DNA of 64,000 nt from Pelomonas sp965229315 (GTDB lineage Bacteria > Pseudomonadota > Gammaproteobacteria > Burkholderiales > Burkholderiaceae_C), in the NCBI RefSeq assembly GCF_965229315.1, contig NZ_CBDDJA010000002.1, positions 2,666,001-2,730,000 of the forward strand, given 5' to 3'. Within the stretch, counting starts at the first letter, position 1. Each line of letters starts with the position of its first letter. The position numbers were made by a program, and so were the translations under genes. Below are positions 25,990 through 33,848 of this stretch, in pieces. The notes beneath the pieces are model-generated. The model was given only the letters and a program-made list of their open reading frames with translations. It searched no databases and was not told the origin of the DNA.

Positions 25990-26304
25990 GTGGCCGAGCA
26001 TCAACTCAACACCACGAACGGTGGCAGCAGCATGCAGGCCACCATCGGCGACACGCTGGTCGTGCGCCTGCCGGAGAACCCGACCACCGGGCACCAGTGG
26101 CAGTTCGAGCTGCCGGCGGGGCTGAGCCTGCTGGCGGACGAGACAGCCCCCGCCCGTGGCGCTCCCGGCGCGGCCGGCGAGCGCGTGCTGCGGCTGCGCG
26201 CCGACGCACCGGGCAGGCACGCGCTGTCCGCCCAGTTGCGCCGTTCGTGGGAGGGCGGCGCAGCACCGACGGCGCAGTTCGCCGTGACGGTGGACGTCGC
26301 CTGA
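25990..26304 (+). CDS. Chagasin-type (I42) cysteine-peptidase inhibitor
   Basis: A 104-residue protein with the marks of the chagasin/ICP inhibitor family of papain-like proteases: the BC loop LPENPTTGHQW, the intermediate loop near GAAGERVLRL, and the FG loop LRRSWEGG matching the RPWE motif. In chagasin these three loops plug the active-site cleft of C1 peptidases. It follows directly in the unit led by a C1 peptidase, so that peptidase is the obvious target. GTG 25990 is used because it follows the previous stop by five bases; ATG 26032 would give 90 residues and still hold the fold. No signal peptide in either form, matching the peptidase. The stop lies one base from the convergent flavoprotein gene's stop. 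Confidence 0.85.
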   Translation: MAEHQLNTTNGGSSMQATIGDTLVVRLPENPTTGHQWQFELPAGLSLLADETAPARGAPGAAGERVLRLRADAPGRHALSAQLRRSWEGGAAPTAQFAVTVDVA

Positions 26305-26305
26305 C

Positions 26306-27067
26306 TCAGGCCGCCGCCGGGGCCGCCTCGTCGTCCAGCCGCGCGTGGTAGCCGGTGGCGCCCTGCTTCCAGTAGGCCGCCACCTTCATCGCCTCCTTGG
26401 GGTGGACCTTCTCACGCAACAGCACGTCGCGCAGCGTGGCCATCAAGCGGGCCTCGCCGGCGCACCAGGCGAAGCCTTCGCCGGGCGGCGGCGCCAGGTC
26501 GCGCAGCGCCTGCACCAGCGCCTCGGGCGTGGCAAAGCACCGCGGCAGGGCCGACGTGCGCGCGGGCCACGCCGGCGCGTCGGACATCAGCAGCAGCACT
26601 TGCACATGGGCGCTGGCAGGCAGCTCCTCCAGCCGGCGCGCGATGGCGGGCCAGGCGCTGTCGTCGCCCACCAGCAGATGCCAGTCGTAGTCTGTCGGGA
26701 TGACCATGGAGCCGCGTGGGCCGGCCACGGTCAGCGTCTGGCCGGCCTGCGCCTGCGCAGCCCACTCGGTGAACGGGCCGTCGCCATGCAGCGCGAATTC
26801 AAGCACCAGCTCACCGCGCGCGGTGTCGAAGGCGCGCGGCGTGTAGTCGCGCATCTGCAGGCCGCCGCGGCCATCGGGCAGCATCAGCTTCACGTGGTCG
26901 TCGAAGGAGGCGGACGCGAACGTGCGCAGCGAGTCGCCCTGCAAGGTGACGGCCACGAAGCGCTCGCCACGCGGCTCGACGCGGGTGACACGCAGTTCAC
27001 GGCGCTGCAGTTCGTGGCGCACGCGCTGGACGCGGCGCCGGGGTTCGGTTTGGGTGTCGGTGCTCAT
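26306..27067 (-). CDS. Siderophore-interacting protein (FAD/NAD(P)H ferric reductase)
   Basis: A 253-residue SIP-family protein that reduces ferric siderophores in the cytosol to release iron. The FAD-binding barrel shows HVKLMLPDG and the RDYTPR motif (MRDYTPRAFD); the NAD(P)-binding half has WHLLVGDDSAWPAIARRLEELP and the C-terminal FAWCAGEA...AAYWKQGATGYHARLDDE. ATG 27067 with GAGAAG upstream. Divergent from the MarR gene, with two operator boxes over the shared promoter. No siderophore synthesis or receptor gene is near. Confidence 0.92.
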   Translation of the reverse strand: MSTDTQTEPRRRVQRVRHELQRRELRVTRVEPRGERFVAVTLQGDSLRTFASASFDDHVKLMLPDGRGGLQMRDYTPRAFDTARGELVLEFALHGDGPFTEWAAQAQAGQTLTVAGPRGSMVIPTDYDWHLLVGDDSAWPAIARRLEELPASAHVQVLLLMSDAPAWPARTSALPRCFATPEALVQALRDLAPPPGEGFAWCAGEARLMATLRDVLLREKVHPKEAMKVAAYWKQGATGYHARLDDEAAPAAA

Positions 27068-27091
27068 GGCGTCTTCTCTGTCGGGCAGATG

Positions 27092-27137
27092 GTTGATAAT
27101 GTCACCCATCATGGGGAAGCAAGTTGACAATGTCAAC
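27092..27137. promoter_or_regulatory. Two MarR-type operator boxes over divergent promoters
   Basis: Box 1 is GTTGATAATGTCACC (27092-27106) and box 2 GTTGACAATGTCAAC (27123-27137), a perfect 7-1-7 dyad; the second base runs start 31 bases apart. For the minus-strand gene, TTGACA from box 2, a 17-base spacer and CATGAT make a -35/-10 pair. For the plus-strand gene, GATAAT (27095-27100) in box 1 lies ten bases before the ATG. Binding of the regulator would block both promoters. Confidence 0.7.
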
Positions 27138-27590
27138 CATAAGCCGGGCAAAGCCAGCACGGCCACCGAGGTCTTCGAGACCATCCACACACTGATGCAC
27201 CTGTTCCGGGGCCAGCAGTTCCGCGCGCTGCGCGACGGTCCGGCGGCCGTCACGCACATGGAGGCCAAGGCGCTGGGCTTCTTCGCCCGCCACCCGGGCG
27301 CGACGCTCAGCGAGCTGGTGGCGCACAGCGGCCGCGACAAGGCACAGATCGCCCGCCTCATCGCCGGCTTGAAGGACCGCGGCCTGCTGCTGGCCGAGGC
27401 CGACGCCGACGACCGCCGCGTGCAGCGGCTGAACCTGTCGCCGCAGGCCGCAGCCGCGCAGGCCGCCGTGCGCGCGCAGGGTGACCAACTCGCACGGGCA
27501 GCAGTGCAGGGCTTGAGCGCGGCGGAACAGGCGCAGCTGCTGGCGCTGCTGGCGCGCGTGCGCGCCAATCTCGGCCCGGACGAGGGCTAG
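27111..27590 (+). CDS. MarR-family transcriptional regulator
   Basis: A 159-residue winged helix-turn-helix regulator: dimerisation helices at both ends (EVFETIHTLMHLFRGQQF; AEQAQLLALLARVRANLG), recognition region ATLSELVAHSGRDKAQIARLIAGLKDRGLL and beta-wing ADADDRRVQRLNLS. ATG 27111 lies only ten bases after a GATAAT box with no ribosome site, and operator box 2 sits within codons 5-9, so translation is probably leaderless. Likely represses itself and the divergent siderophore-interacting gene. Its stop codon overlaps that of the convergent gene in the shared CTAG. Confidence 0.9.
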   Translation: MGKQVDNVNHKPGKASTATEVFETIHTLMHLFRGQQFRALRDGPAAVTHMEAKALGFFARHPGATLSELVAHSGRDKAQIARLIAGLKDRGLLLAEADADDRRVQRLNLSPQAAAAQAAVRAQGDQLARAAVQGLSAAEQAQLLALLARVRANLGPDEG

Positions 27591-27904
27591 CCGCCAGCGT
27601 CTTCGGCGCTGCGGAATTCGGCCCGGAAGGCGTCGACGAAGGCTGCGGTGGCCGACAGCGTCAACGTCAGCGTCGTCCAGCCGCCCGCCTCCGGCTGTTC
27701 CAGCAGTTCGCGGTCCCACACGCCGCCCTCCTCCACCGGCCCCTGGCTGTGCGGGAACTGCCGCGCGGCCCAGGCCAGCACCTCCTGCGCCTCGGTACGG
27801 ATCGCGGCCAGGTGCAGCGCGTCGCGGGTGGACGCCATCGCGTCCAGCGTGGCGACGCCGTCGTCGCCCTCGCTCAGTTCGAACTGCAGGTGCTGCAGCA
27901 GCAT
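27587..27904 (-). CDS. Hypothetical protein, 105 residues
   Basis: Not recognised. An acidic protein (MLLQHLQFELSEGDDG at the start) with two beta-alpha-like parts, MASTRDALHLAAIRTEAQEVLAW and WTTLTLTLSATAAFVDAF. No signal peptide or membrane segment. Its ATG overlaps the upstream DUF1566 stop by one base (TGATG), so it is coupled to it. Confidence 0.7.
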   Translation of the reverse strand: MLLQHLQFELSEGDDGVATLDAMASTRDALHLAAIRTEAQEVLAWAARQFPHSQGPVEEGGVWDRELLEQPEAGGWTTLTLTLSATAAFVDAFRAEFRSAEDAGG

Positions 27905-28458
27905 CACGGCGCCAGCGCCCGCACCAGGCGCACCGGCAGCTTCTCGCGCTTCGGCGTGTCGCGCGGCGCGCCGCCCGGCTGCTCCACGGCCCAGCCCTGC
28001 TGCACGGCCAGCCGGTCCACCTGGCTTTCCGTGGCGCCGCGCGCCACGTTGCGGTAGCTGTTGATGTTGACGGCCTCGCTCTCGATGCGCGCGGTGCTCG
28101 TCCAGTACAGCCCGGCAGGCGCCGCGGGCGTCAGCGTGGCTGCGTCCCTGCCGTGCGCCAGCCGCTCGAGGAGCCGCTTCAACTCGACAACGCGCGGCAC
28201 GCGCCACGGCCGGCCATCGGCGCCGCTGCGCGCGCGGGCCAGGGTCAGCGCTTCGGCGTGCGTCGCCAGCCGGGGCTGGCCGGTGCAGCGCTGGCCGTTC
28301 CACTGCATGCCCTCCACGCACCGCGACCAGGCCAGCTTGGCCGTGGCATCGATCAGCTCGCTGCCGTCCTTGCTGGGCACCAGGCGCGGTGCGTCGTCAG
28401 CCAGCGCGGCCGGCAGGGCCAGGGTCAGCGCGAGCGCGGCGATCAGGTGTCTTTGCAT
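27904..28458 (-). CDS. DUF1566 (Lcl C-terminal-like) exported protein
   Basis: A 184-residue protein with signal peptide MQRHLIAALALTLALPAALA and one DUF1566 domain: LIDATAKLAWSRCVEGMQWNG, an HAEALTLARARSG helix, GRPWRVPRVVELKRLLE, and YWTSTARIESEAVNIN before C-terminal LPVRLVRAL. Two cysteines could form a disulfide. The family is found in surface and periplasmic proteins of unknown role. Third from the end of a five-gene minus-strand run. Confidence 0.85.
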   Translation of the reverse strand: MQRHLIAALALTLALPAALADDAPRLVPSKDGSELIDATAKLAWSRCVEGMQWNGQRCTGQPRLATHAEALTLARARSGADGRPWRVPRVVELKRLLERLAHGRDAATLTPAAPAGLYWTSTARIESEAVNINSYRNVARGATESQVDRLAVQQGWAVEQPGGAPRDTPKREKLPVRLVRALAP

Positions 28459-28473
28459 GCTGCGGTGTCCTCT

Positions 28474-28809
28474 TCAGGCGCTGCCACGCGCGCCCCACAT
28501 GATGATGCCCATGCCGGCCAGGCAGACGGCCACGCCCAGCCAGTCGGTCGCGGTCGGCTTCACGCCATCCACCAGCATCAGCCAGACGATGGCGACGCCG
28601 ATGTAGACGCCGCCATAGGCCGCATAGACGCGCCCCGATGCGGTGGGGTGCAGCGACAGCAGCCATGCGAAGAGCGCCAGGCTGGCCGCTGCGGGCAGCA
28701 GCAGCCAGGCCGGGCGACCCTGCTTGAGCCACAGCCAGGGCAGGTAGCAGCCGACGATCTCGGCCAGCGCCGTGACGATGAACAGCGCGAAGGTCTTCAG
28801 CAGGTCCAT
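28474..28809 (-). CDS. ynfA: YnfA/UPF0060 family small membrane protein
   Basis: A 111-residue integral membrane protein with four predicted helices. The N-terminus LLKTFALFIVTALAEIVGCY with its membrane glutamate, then LPWLWLKQGRPAWLL, GRVYAAYGGVYIGVAIVWL and VCLAGMGIIMWG are characteristic of UPF0060, a relative of small multidrug transporters. Transport activity is not established for the family. In a run with GNAT (nine bases upstream) and DUF1566 (15 bases downstream) genes. Confidence 0.92.
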   Translation of the reverse strand: MDLLKTFALFIVTALAEIVGCYLPWLWLKQGRPAWLLLPAAASLALFAWLLSLHPTASGRVYAAYGGVYIGVAIVWLMLVDGVKPTATDWLGVAVCLAGMGIIMWGARGSA

Positions 28810-28818
28810 GGCGTGCGA

Positions 28819-29340
28819 TCAGTCCGCATGCCGCTCGAAGTGCAGCCGGTCGTGCCAGACGCCGCCCAGCTCGAAGCTGCGCGTCGAGCGGCCGAATTGC
28901 GTGAAGCCATTGCGCAGCAGCACGCGCACGGAGCCCTCGTTGTCGACACGCGCATTGGCCTCCACGCGGCGCAGGCCCAGTTCCCCGAAAGCCTTGGCGA
29001 GCACCAACCGCACCGCCGCGCTGGCATGGCCGCGCCCGCCGGCCGACTCGGCGATGCGGTAGCCCAGGTCGGCCATCTGGAACTGGCCGCGCCGCACGCC
29101 CGCCAGGTTCACGCGGCCCACCAGCACGCCAGCGGCATCGCGCATGAGGAACTGGTAGCCCTTGTCCTCGGCCGAGTCGCGACGGGCCTGCTCGATGGCG
29201 GCCTGCACACCCTGCAGCGAGTAGTAGCCGGGCGGGCGGGCATTGATGCGGGCCTCGAAGAACGCGCGGTTGTCGGTCTCGAAGCGCAGCAGTTCATCGG
29301 CGACGTCGGGCGTGGGCGGGATCAACTGGACCGTGAGCAT
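28819..29340 (-). CDS. GNAT acetyltransferase (RimJ/RimL type)
   Basis: A 173-residue N-acetyltransferase. The acetyl-CoA site is ESAGGRGHASAAVRLVLAKAF (Q/R-x-x-G-x-A type loop), preceded by MADLGYRIAE and followed by LRRVEANARVDNEGSVRVLLRNGF, the typical RimJ-like tail. Substrate unknown (ribosomal protein N-terminus or small amine). ATG 29340, eight bases after the upstream lipoprotein stop at 29348. Confidence 0.9.
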   Translation of the reverse strand: MLTVQLIPPTPDVADELLRFETDNRAFFEARINARPPGYYSLQGVQAAIEQARRDSAEDKGYQFLMRDAAGVLVGRVNLAGVRRGQFQMADLGYRIAESAGGRGHASAAVRLVLAKAFGELGLRRVEANARVDNEGSVRVLLRNGFTQFGRSTRSFELGGVWHDRLHFERHAD

Positions 29341-29347
29341 GGCCGCA

Positions 29348-30685
29348 TCATCGCCCGGCCGCGGCCACCAGTGCCTCGGCCTCTGCCGGCGCGACCGGCC
29401 CATTGCCCGGCAGCTCCACGACGATCAGATAACCCGCCAGGTCGCTGCGTGTGCCGGCCGCCGCGTAGGTCTGCGCCAGCGTGAGCTGGCGGCTGGCCAG
29501 CAACCGGCCGGTGGCCGGGTCCCAGTCCTCGCTGGAGACCATGCAGCCCTGCTGCGGCGTGCCGGGGAAGTAGCTGGCGCCGGCGTAGTAGGCCGGGTTG
29601 ATCGTCGTGCCATGAACCAGCAACTCGTCGCGGCCCGCGCGGCCGGCCAGCCAGGCCTCGCGGAACGGCGCCCAGCCGCGCCAGCCGGGCGGCAGCAGGC
29701 TGTCGTAAATGGCATCGTTCCATTCGGCGCCCGCGTCGTCGGCATGCGCGAACTCGGCCGGCGTCGCCTCGATGGGCAGCTTGCTGTGCAGGTAGGGCGT
29801 GGGGCCGATGTTGGGGTTGGTGGCCGTGCCGGCGCCGACGATGGTGAACAGGCCTTGCGGCGTGTTGCCGTTGGTGAGGGTGCCTGGCAGGCCGCTGCGC
29901 GCCAGCGCGAGCTGCGGCTGCGCGAACAGCCGGCCCGACGCGTCGCGCACGAAGCGGCCATCGGCGGCACGCACCAGCACCAGGCCCATCTGCTGGCGGC
30001 CCGGCCGCTGCAGGCTGACGATGACCGCAAAGCCGGGCTGCAACGGCGCAGCCAGCAGCTCGGGCAGCGAGGGCGGCGCGGCGGCGGACGGCTGCAGCCG
30101 CTGCATCAACGCCGCCAGCCGCGCATCGTCGGCCCAGGCCGGGAACTGCTGCGGCACGCGCACGCGCAGCCGCTCGGCGGCACCGGTGTCGGCCTGCAGC
30201 AGCGTGTAGGCGGCGATGGCGAAGGGCTTGCTGGCGGTGAGCTGCGGCAGCAGCGGCTCGATCAGCGATGCGGATTCGGGCGCGTACAGCGTGTGCGCGG
30301 CGGTCAGCAGCGCACGCTGATAGTCGTCATCGCGCTCGGCCAACGCCGGCAACGCGGCCAGCAGCAGCGGCCTCGCGGCGTCGATGTCGGCGTTGTACTG
30401 CGCCACCGCGTCGAACAGCGCCGGCAGCGCCGCGTCGCGCTCGGGGCCGGGCGGCAGCGCGAGGCGCGCGCGGATGCCGGCGACAGCCTGCTCGCGCTGC
30501 GCGCGCTCGCCGGCCGTCGACATGGCCGGCCACGCCAGGTCCGTGGGCTGCAACGCCAGCAGCTCGGCGGCGGTGTATCGTTTCTCGGCCGGCTTCTCGG
30601 CGGGCTTCTGCGGGGCCAGCGGCGCGCAGGCGGCCAGCGTCAGCGTCAGTGCGGCGAGCGGCAAGGAAAAGCGGCGAGAGGTCAT
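29348..30685 (-). CDS. Lipoprotein with L,D-transpeptidase (YkuD)-like domain
   Basis: A 445-residue lipoprotein: signal LPLAALTLTLAAC with lipidated Cys20, then a Lys/Pro-rich linker and a helical region (about residues 40-200). The C-terminal half shows LPGTLTNGNTPQGLFTIVG, VHGTTINPAYY and QGCMVSS, which read as the TP-G-x-Y/F, HG and (S)xGC elements of YkuD L,D-transpeptidases with Cys as nucleophile. The HG-to-GC distance is longer than in the classical signature. It would act on peptidoglycan in the periplasm; assignment is tentative. Confidence 0.6.
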   Translation of the reverse strand: MTSRRFSLPLAALTLTLAACAPLAPQKPAEKPAEKRYTAAELLALQPTDLAWPAMSTAGERAQREQAVAGIRARLALPPGPERDAALPALFDAVAQYNADIDAARPLLLAALPALAERDDDYQRALLTAAHTLYAPESASLIEPLLPQLTASKPFAIAAYTLLQADTGAAERLRVRVPQQFPAWADDARLAALMQRLQPSAAAPPSLPELLAAPLQPGFAVIVSLQRPGRQQMGLVLVRAADGRFVRDASGRLFAQPQLALARSGLPGTLTNGNTPQGLFTIVGAGTATNPNIGPTPYLHSKLPIEATPAEFAHADDAGAEWNDAIYDSLLPPGWRGWAPFREAWLAGRAGRDELLVHGTTINPAYYAGASYFPGTPQQGCMVSSEDWDPATGRLLASRQLTLAQTYAAAGTRSDLAGYLIVVELPGNGPVAPAEAEALVAAAGR

Positions 30686-30789
30686 GTCGCAAAAATCTTT
30701 GGCACCTGTCGAAATACGGGCGCCGGGTTCGTCATAGTGTCAGCCATCGCGCCAGACTCTTCGACCTGTTGCCACCCGAAAGGACCCCG

Positions 30790-31359
30790 ATGAAACGCCT
30801 GACCCTGACTGCCGCCCTGCTCACCGCTGGCCTGGCCCATGCCGCGCCGGTGACCTACGACATCGAGCCCACGCACACCTATCCCAGCTTCGAGGCGGAC
30901 CACATGGGCCTGTCGGTCTGGCGCGGCAAGCTGAACAAGAGCGCCGGCACCGTCGTCTACGACAAGGCCACCGGCGGCGGCAGCGTCGACGTGACGATGG
31001 ACCTCGCCAGCATCGACTTCGGCCTGGACGCGATGAACGCCTGGGCGCGCGGCGACAAGTTCTTCAACGTGGCCCAAAACCCCAACGCCACGTTCAAGGG
31101 CCGCTTCGAAGGCGCCACGGGCGGCGTACCGACCAAGCTGGTTGGCGAGCTGACGCTGAACGGCCGCACCAAGCCCGTGACGCTGGTCATCCACCAGCTC
31201 AAGTGCGTGCCCCACCCGATGCTCAAGCGCGAGCTGTGCGGCGCGGATGCGTCCGGCAGCTTCAACCGCGACGACTTCGGCCTCTCAGCCGGCAAGGACT
31301 GGGGCTTCAAGATGGACGTCGCGCTGCGCATCCAGGTCGAGGCCATCGCGAAAGAGTGA
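30790..31359 (+). CDS. YceI family periplasmic protein
   Basis: A 189-residue exported protein: signal peptide MKRLTLTAALLTAGLAHA and a lipocalin-like YceI barrel that binds polyisoprenoids in known members. Landmarks: YDIEPTHTYPSFEADHMGL, GSVDVTMDLASIDFG, FFNVAQNPNATFKG and LVGELTLNGRTKPVTLVI. A Cys pair in LKCVPHPMLKRELCGA could form a disulfide. Followed by a dispersed repeat and a strong terminator. Divergent from the lipoprotein gene at 29348-30685. Confidence 0.93.
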   Translation: MKRLTLTAALLTAGLAHAAPVTYDIEPTHTYPSFEADHMGLSVWRGKLNKSAGTVVYDKATGGGSVDVTMDLASIDFGLDAMNAWARGDKFFNVAQNPNATFKGRFEGATGGVPTKLVGELTLNGRTKPVTLVIHQLKCVPHPMLKRELCGADASGSFNRDDFGLSAGKDWGFKMDVALRIQVEAIAKE

Positions 31360-31374
31360 ACCCCTCGCCCAACA

Positions 31375-31451
31375 GGACGGCGAAGCTCGCGGCATCGAGC
31401 CGCGAGCACCTCGCCAGACGGGCCGGCTTGGGAGCGGCCCAGCGCTCGGCC
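31375..31451 (+). repeat. Dispersed intergenic hairpin repeat, copy 1
   Basis: Seventy-seven bases nearly identical (about 88% by eye) to 41042-41119 in the same orientation. Holds dyad GCTCGCGG / CCGCGAGC with a 7-base loop, extended by GGCGA / TCGCC, and a second one, GGGCCG / CGGCCC, in a 21-base block identical in both copies. Lies between the yceI stop and the terminator. Confidence 0.75.
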
Positions 31452-31460
31452 CGCATGAAG

Positions 31461-31486
31461 TAAAAACCGGCCCCAAGGGGCCGGTT
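31461..31486. terminator. Bidirectional intrinsic terminator
   Basis: Stem AACCGGCCC / GGGCCGGTT with loop CAAG (31465-31486). On the minus strand it runs straight into T5, making it a strong terminator for the S46 peptidase gene read-through; on the plus strand TTCTTGTT follows, ending yceI transcription. Confidence 0.9.
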
Positions 31487-31508
31487 CTTGTTGCACGCGC
31501 AGGGTGGG

Positions 31509-33686
31509 TTACTTCACGCCCATCTCATCCAGCAGCCGCGTCGTCTTGTCGACGGTGCTCATCTGCCACAGCATGTAGCGGGCATCCAGGCAGATGCTGC
31601 GGACCATCTTGGGGTCGAAGCTCCAGTCGGCGATGACGGCGTCCAGCGTGCCGTCGAACAGCAGCCCGACGAGCTCGCCGTTCTTGTTCAGCACCGGGGA
31701 GCCGGAGTTGCCGCCCGTCGTGTCCAGCGTGGACAGGAAGTTCACGGGCACCGAGTCCAGCGACTTGACGTAGTACTTGCCGAAGTTGCGCGCCTTGATG
31801 GCGGCGAGCTGTTCGGCCGGGGCGTTGAACTCGCCCTTGGCTTCGTCCGGGCCCTTGTGCTTGGCGACGATGCCGCGCAGCGTCGTGAAGGCCGACCAGC
31901 TGTCGCCGTCGTTGCCGGGGTTGCGGCCCTCGACCTTGCCGAAGCTGATGCGCAGCGTGCTGTTGGCGTCCGGGTAGACGGCCTCGCCACGGCTGGCGTG
32001 GTAGTCGATCATGGCCTGCTGCACACCGGCGTAGGCCTTCTGCACCTTGCCGGCGAGCTCCTTGTCGCGGTTCTCCAGGCGGCGGTCGTCGTCGTACAGC
32101 GCCACGGCCGCCTTGATGAACGCATCGTCGCTGGCCTTGAAGGCCGCCACGTCCTTGTCCAGCCAGGTCATGCGGAACGCCGTGTCGGCCAGCTTGCTGC
32201 CGGCGTAGACCTTGTCGAGCTGCGCACGGATGCTGGCTTCGTCCTGGCCGGCCTTCAGGCCGAACAGGTCGACCCAGGCCGGGTTCAGCGTGCTGGCCGG
32301 CTGCGCCAGGTACTGCGCCATGAAGTGGGCGACCAGGCGCTTGTCGGTCTGCTCGTCGTAGCGGCGGTCCAGCGACTGCTGGCCGGCGCGCAGGCGCGGC
32401 AGGTCGCGCTCCTGGTAGCCGGACTTGCGCTCGGCGTCGGGCTTGGCACGCTCCTGCGCGGCCTGGTAGAGCTGGCGCGCCGCGTTCAGCAGCGACGGCG
32501 TGATGGCGGTGCCCAGGTACTCGGCACGCGCGATGGCCTGGCGCTCGGCGATCAGGCTTTCCGTGGCGGCCAGGTCGGCGCCATAGCGCTGCTTGCGCTC
32601 AGGCGAGGCGTTGACCCAGGCCTTGAGCTTGTCGAAGTCGGCCTGCTTGCGGGCCAGGATGTCGCTGCCGTCATAGCTGGCCTGCTGGCCGCTCAGGTTC
32701 TTGAAGTAGTTCTGCAGGCCCTGCATGCGCGCAGCCATCTTGATCTCGCCCTCGCGGCGGCCAGCCGTCTCGGCCTTGATGATGTCGATGGACTCACCCA
32801 TCACACGCACCTGCGCCGGCTGCTGCCAGCCGAACGCGAAGTCCACCTCGGTGGGCAGGCGGTGGCGGTTGGTGCGGCCCGGGTAGCCGGCCACCATGAC
32901 GAAGTCATGCTCGTTCAGCGGGCTGCTGGCCATCTTCAGATGGTGCTTGGGCTGGTAGGGCTTGTTGTCCTTGCTGAAGTCGGCCGGCTTGCCGTCCGCG
33001 CCCACGTAGGCGCGGTAGAAGCTGTAGTCGCCGGTGTGGCGCGGCCACATCCAGTTGTCGGCGTCGCCGCCGAACAGGCCCACGCCGGTGGCGGGCGCGT
33101 GCACCAGACGCACGTCGCGGATTTCCATCTGCTTGATGAGCTGGTACTGCAGGCCGCCGAAGAACGGGTAGACGTTGCAGCGGTGGCCCTTGTCGGCCTC
33201 GCAGGCGGCCACCAGGCTCTTCTCGGTGGCTTCGATCGCGTCGGTGCGGGCCTTGCCGGTCAGCGCGCGGGTCTTGTCGTTCAGCACCTCGGCGCTGACA
33301 TCCTTCATGTCGACGGTGACGAGGATGCGGCTGCCGGGGGCGGCCGGCAGCTCGTCGGCCAGCGTGGCGGCGTAGAAGCCGTTCTTCAGCAGGTCACGGT
33401 CGGGCCTGGAGTTGTACTGGATGCTGCCGTAGGCGCAGTGGTGGTTGGTGACCACCAGGCCCTGCGGCGACACGAAGCTGGCCGTGCAACCGCCCAGCGA
33501 CACGACGGCGCCCATCGGGAAGTCGGTCAGCTCACGGAGCTTGGCAGGGTCGAGCGCGAGGCCGCCAGCCTTCAGGTCCTTGGCGATCAGCGGCAATTGC
33601 TTGGGCATCCACATGCCCTCGTTGGCATGGGCTGCGGTGGCGGCGGCCAGCGCGACGGCCAGCAGCGAGAAGGAAGCGGATTTCAT
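31509..33686 (-). CDS. S46 family dipeptidyl peptidase (DPP7-like)
   Basis: A 725-residue secreted or periplasmic serine peptidase that removes dipeptides from peptide N-termini. Signal peptide MKSASFSLLAVALAAATAAHA; then chymotrypsin-like fold with catalytic His in VVTNHHCAYG, Asp region DNWMWPRHTGD and Ser661 in GGNSGSPVLN, with a helical domain between. Eighteen residues after the serine there is Gly679 (FDG); in characterised members glycine at this place goes with DPP7 (hydrophobic/broad P1) and arginine with DPP11 (acidic P1), so DPP7-like specificity is inferred. ATG 33686. Family best known from Bacteroidetes and xanthomonads. Convergent with yceI. Confidence 0.9.
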   Translation of the reverse strand: MKSASFSLLAVALAAATAAHANEGMWMPKQLPLIAKDLKAGGLALDPAKLRELTDFPMGAVVSLGGCTASFVSPQGLVVTNHHCAYGSIQYNSRPDRDLLKNGFYAATLADELPAAPGSRILVTVDMKDVSAEVLNDKTRALTGKARTDAIEATEKSLVAACEADKGHRCNVYPFFGGLQYQLIKQMEIRDVRLVHAPATGVGLFGGDADNWMWPRHTGDYSFYRAYVGADGKPADFSKDNKPYQPKHHLKMASSPLNEHDFVMVAGYPGRTNRHRLPTEVDFAFGWQQPAQVRVMGESIDIIKAETAGRREGEIKMAARMQGLQNYFKNLSGQQASYDGSDILARKQADFDKLKAWVNASPERKQRYGADLAATESLIAERQAIARAEYLGTAITPSLLNAARQLYQAAQERAKPDAERKSGYQERDLPRLRAGQQSLDRRYDEQTDKRLVAHFMAQYLAQPASTLNPAWVDLFGLKAGQDEASIRAQLDKVYAGSKLADTAFRMTWLDKDVAAFKASDDAFIKAAVALYDDDRRLENRDKELAGKVQKAYAGVQQAMIDYHASRGEAVYPDANSTLRISFGKVEGRNPGNDGDSWSAFTTLRGIVAKHKGPDEAKGEFNAPAEQLAAIKARNFGKYYVKSLDSVPVNFLSTLDTTGGNSGSPVLNKNGELVGLLFDGTLDAVIADWSFDPKMVRSICLDARYMLWQMSTVDKTTRLLDEMGVK

Positions 33687-33848
33687 GGGAGCGATTCGGT
33701 ATTTGAAACACGAAACCGCGAGCGTAACCCGCCGGGAGCCGCCGGGCCGGGTGTGGAAAGGCAGGGGGCCGCCCCGGGAAAGCCCCGAGGGCCGCCGCAT
33801 CGAAAAGAAGTGTGAAGCCGCCGGTGCAGCGCCCGGATGCCGCCGCCG

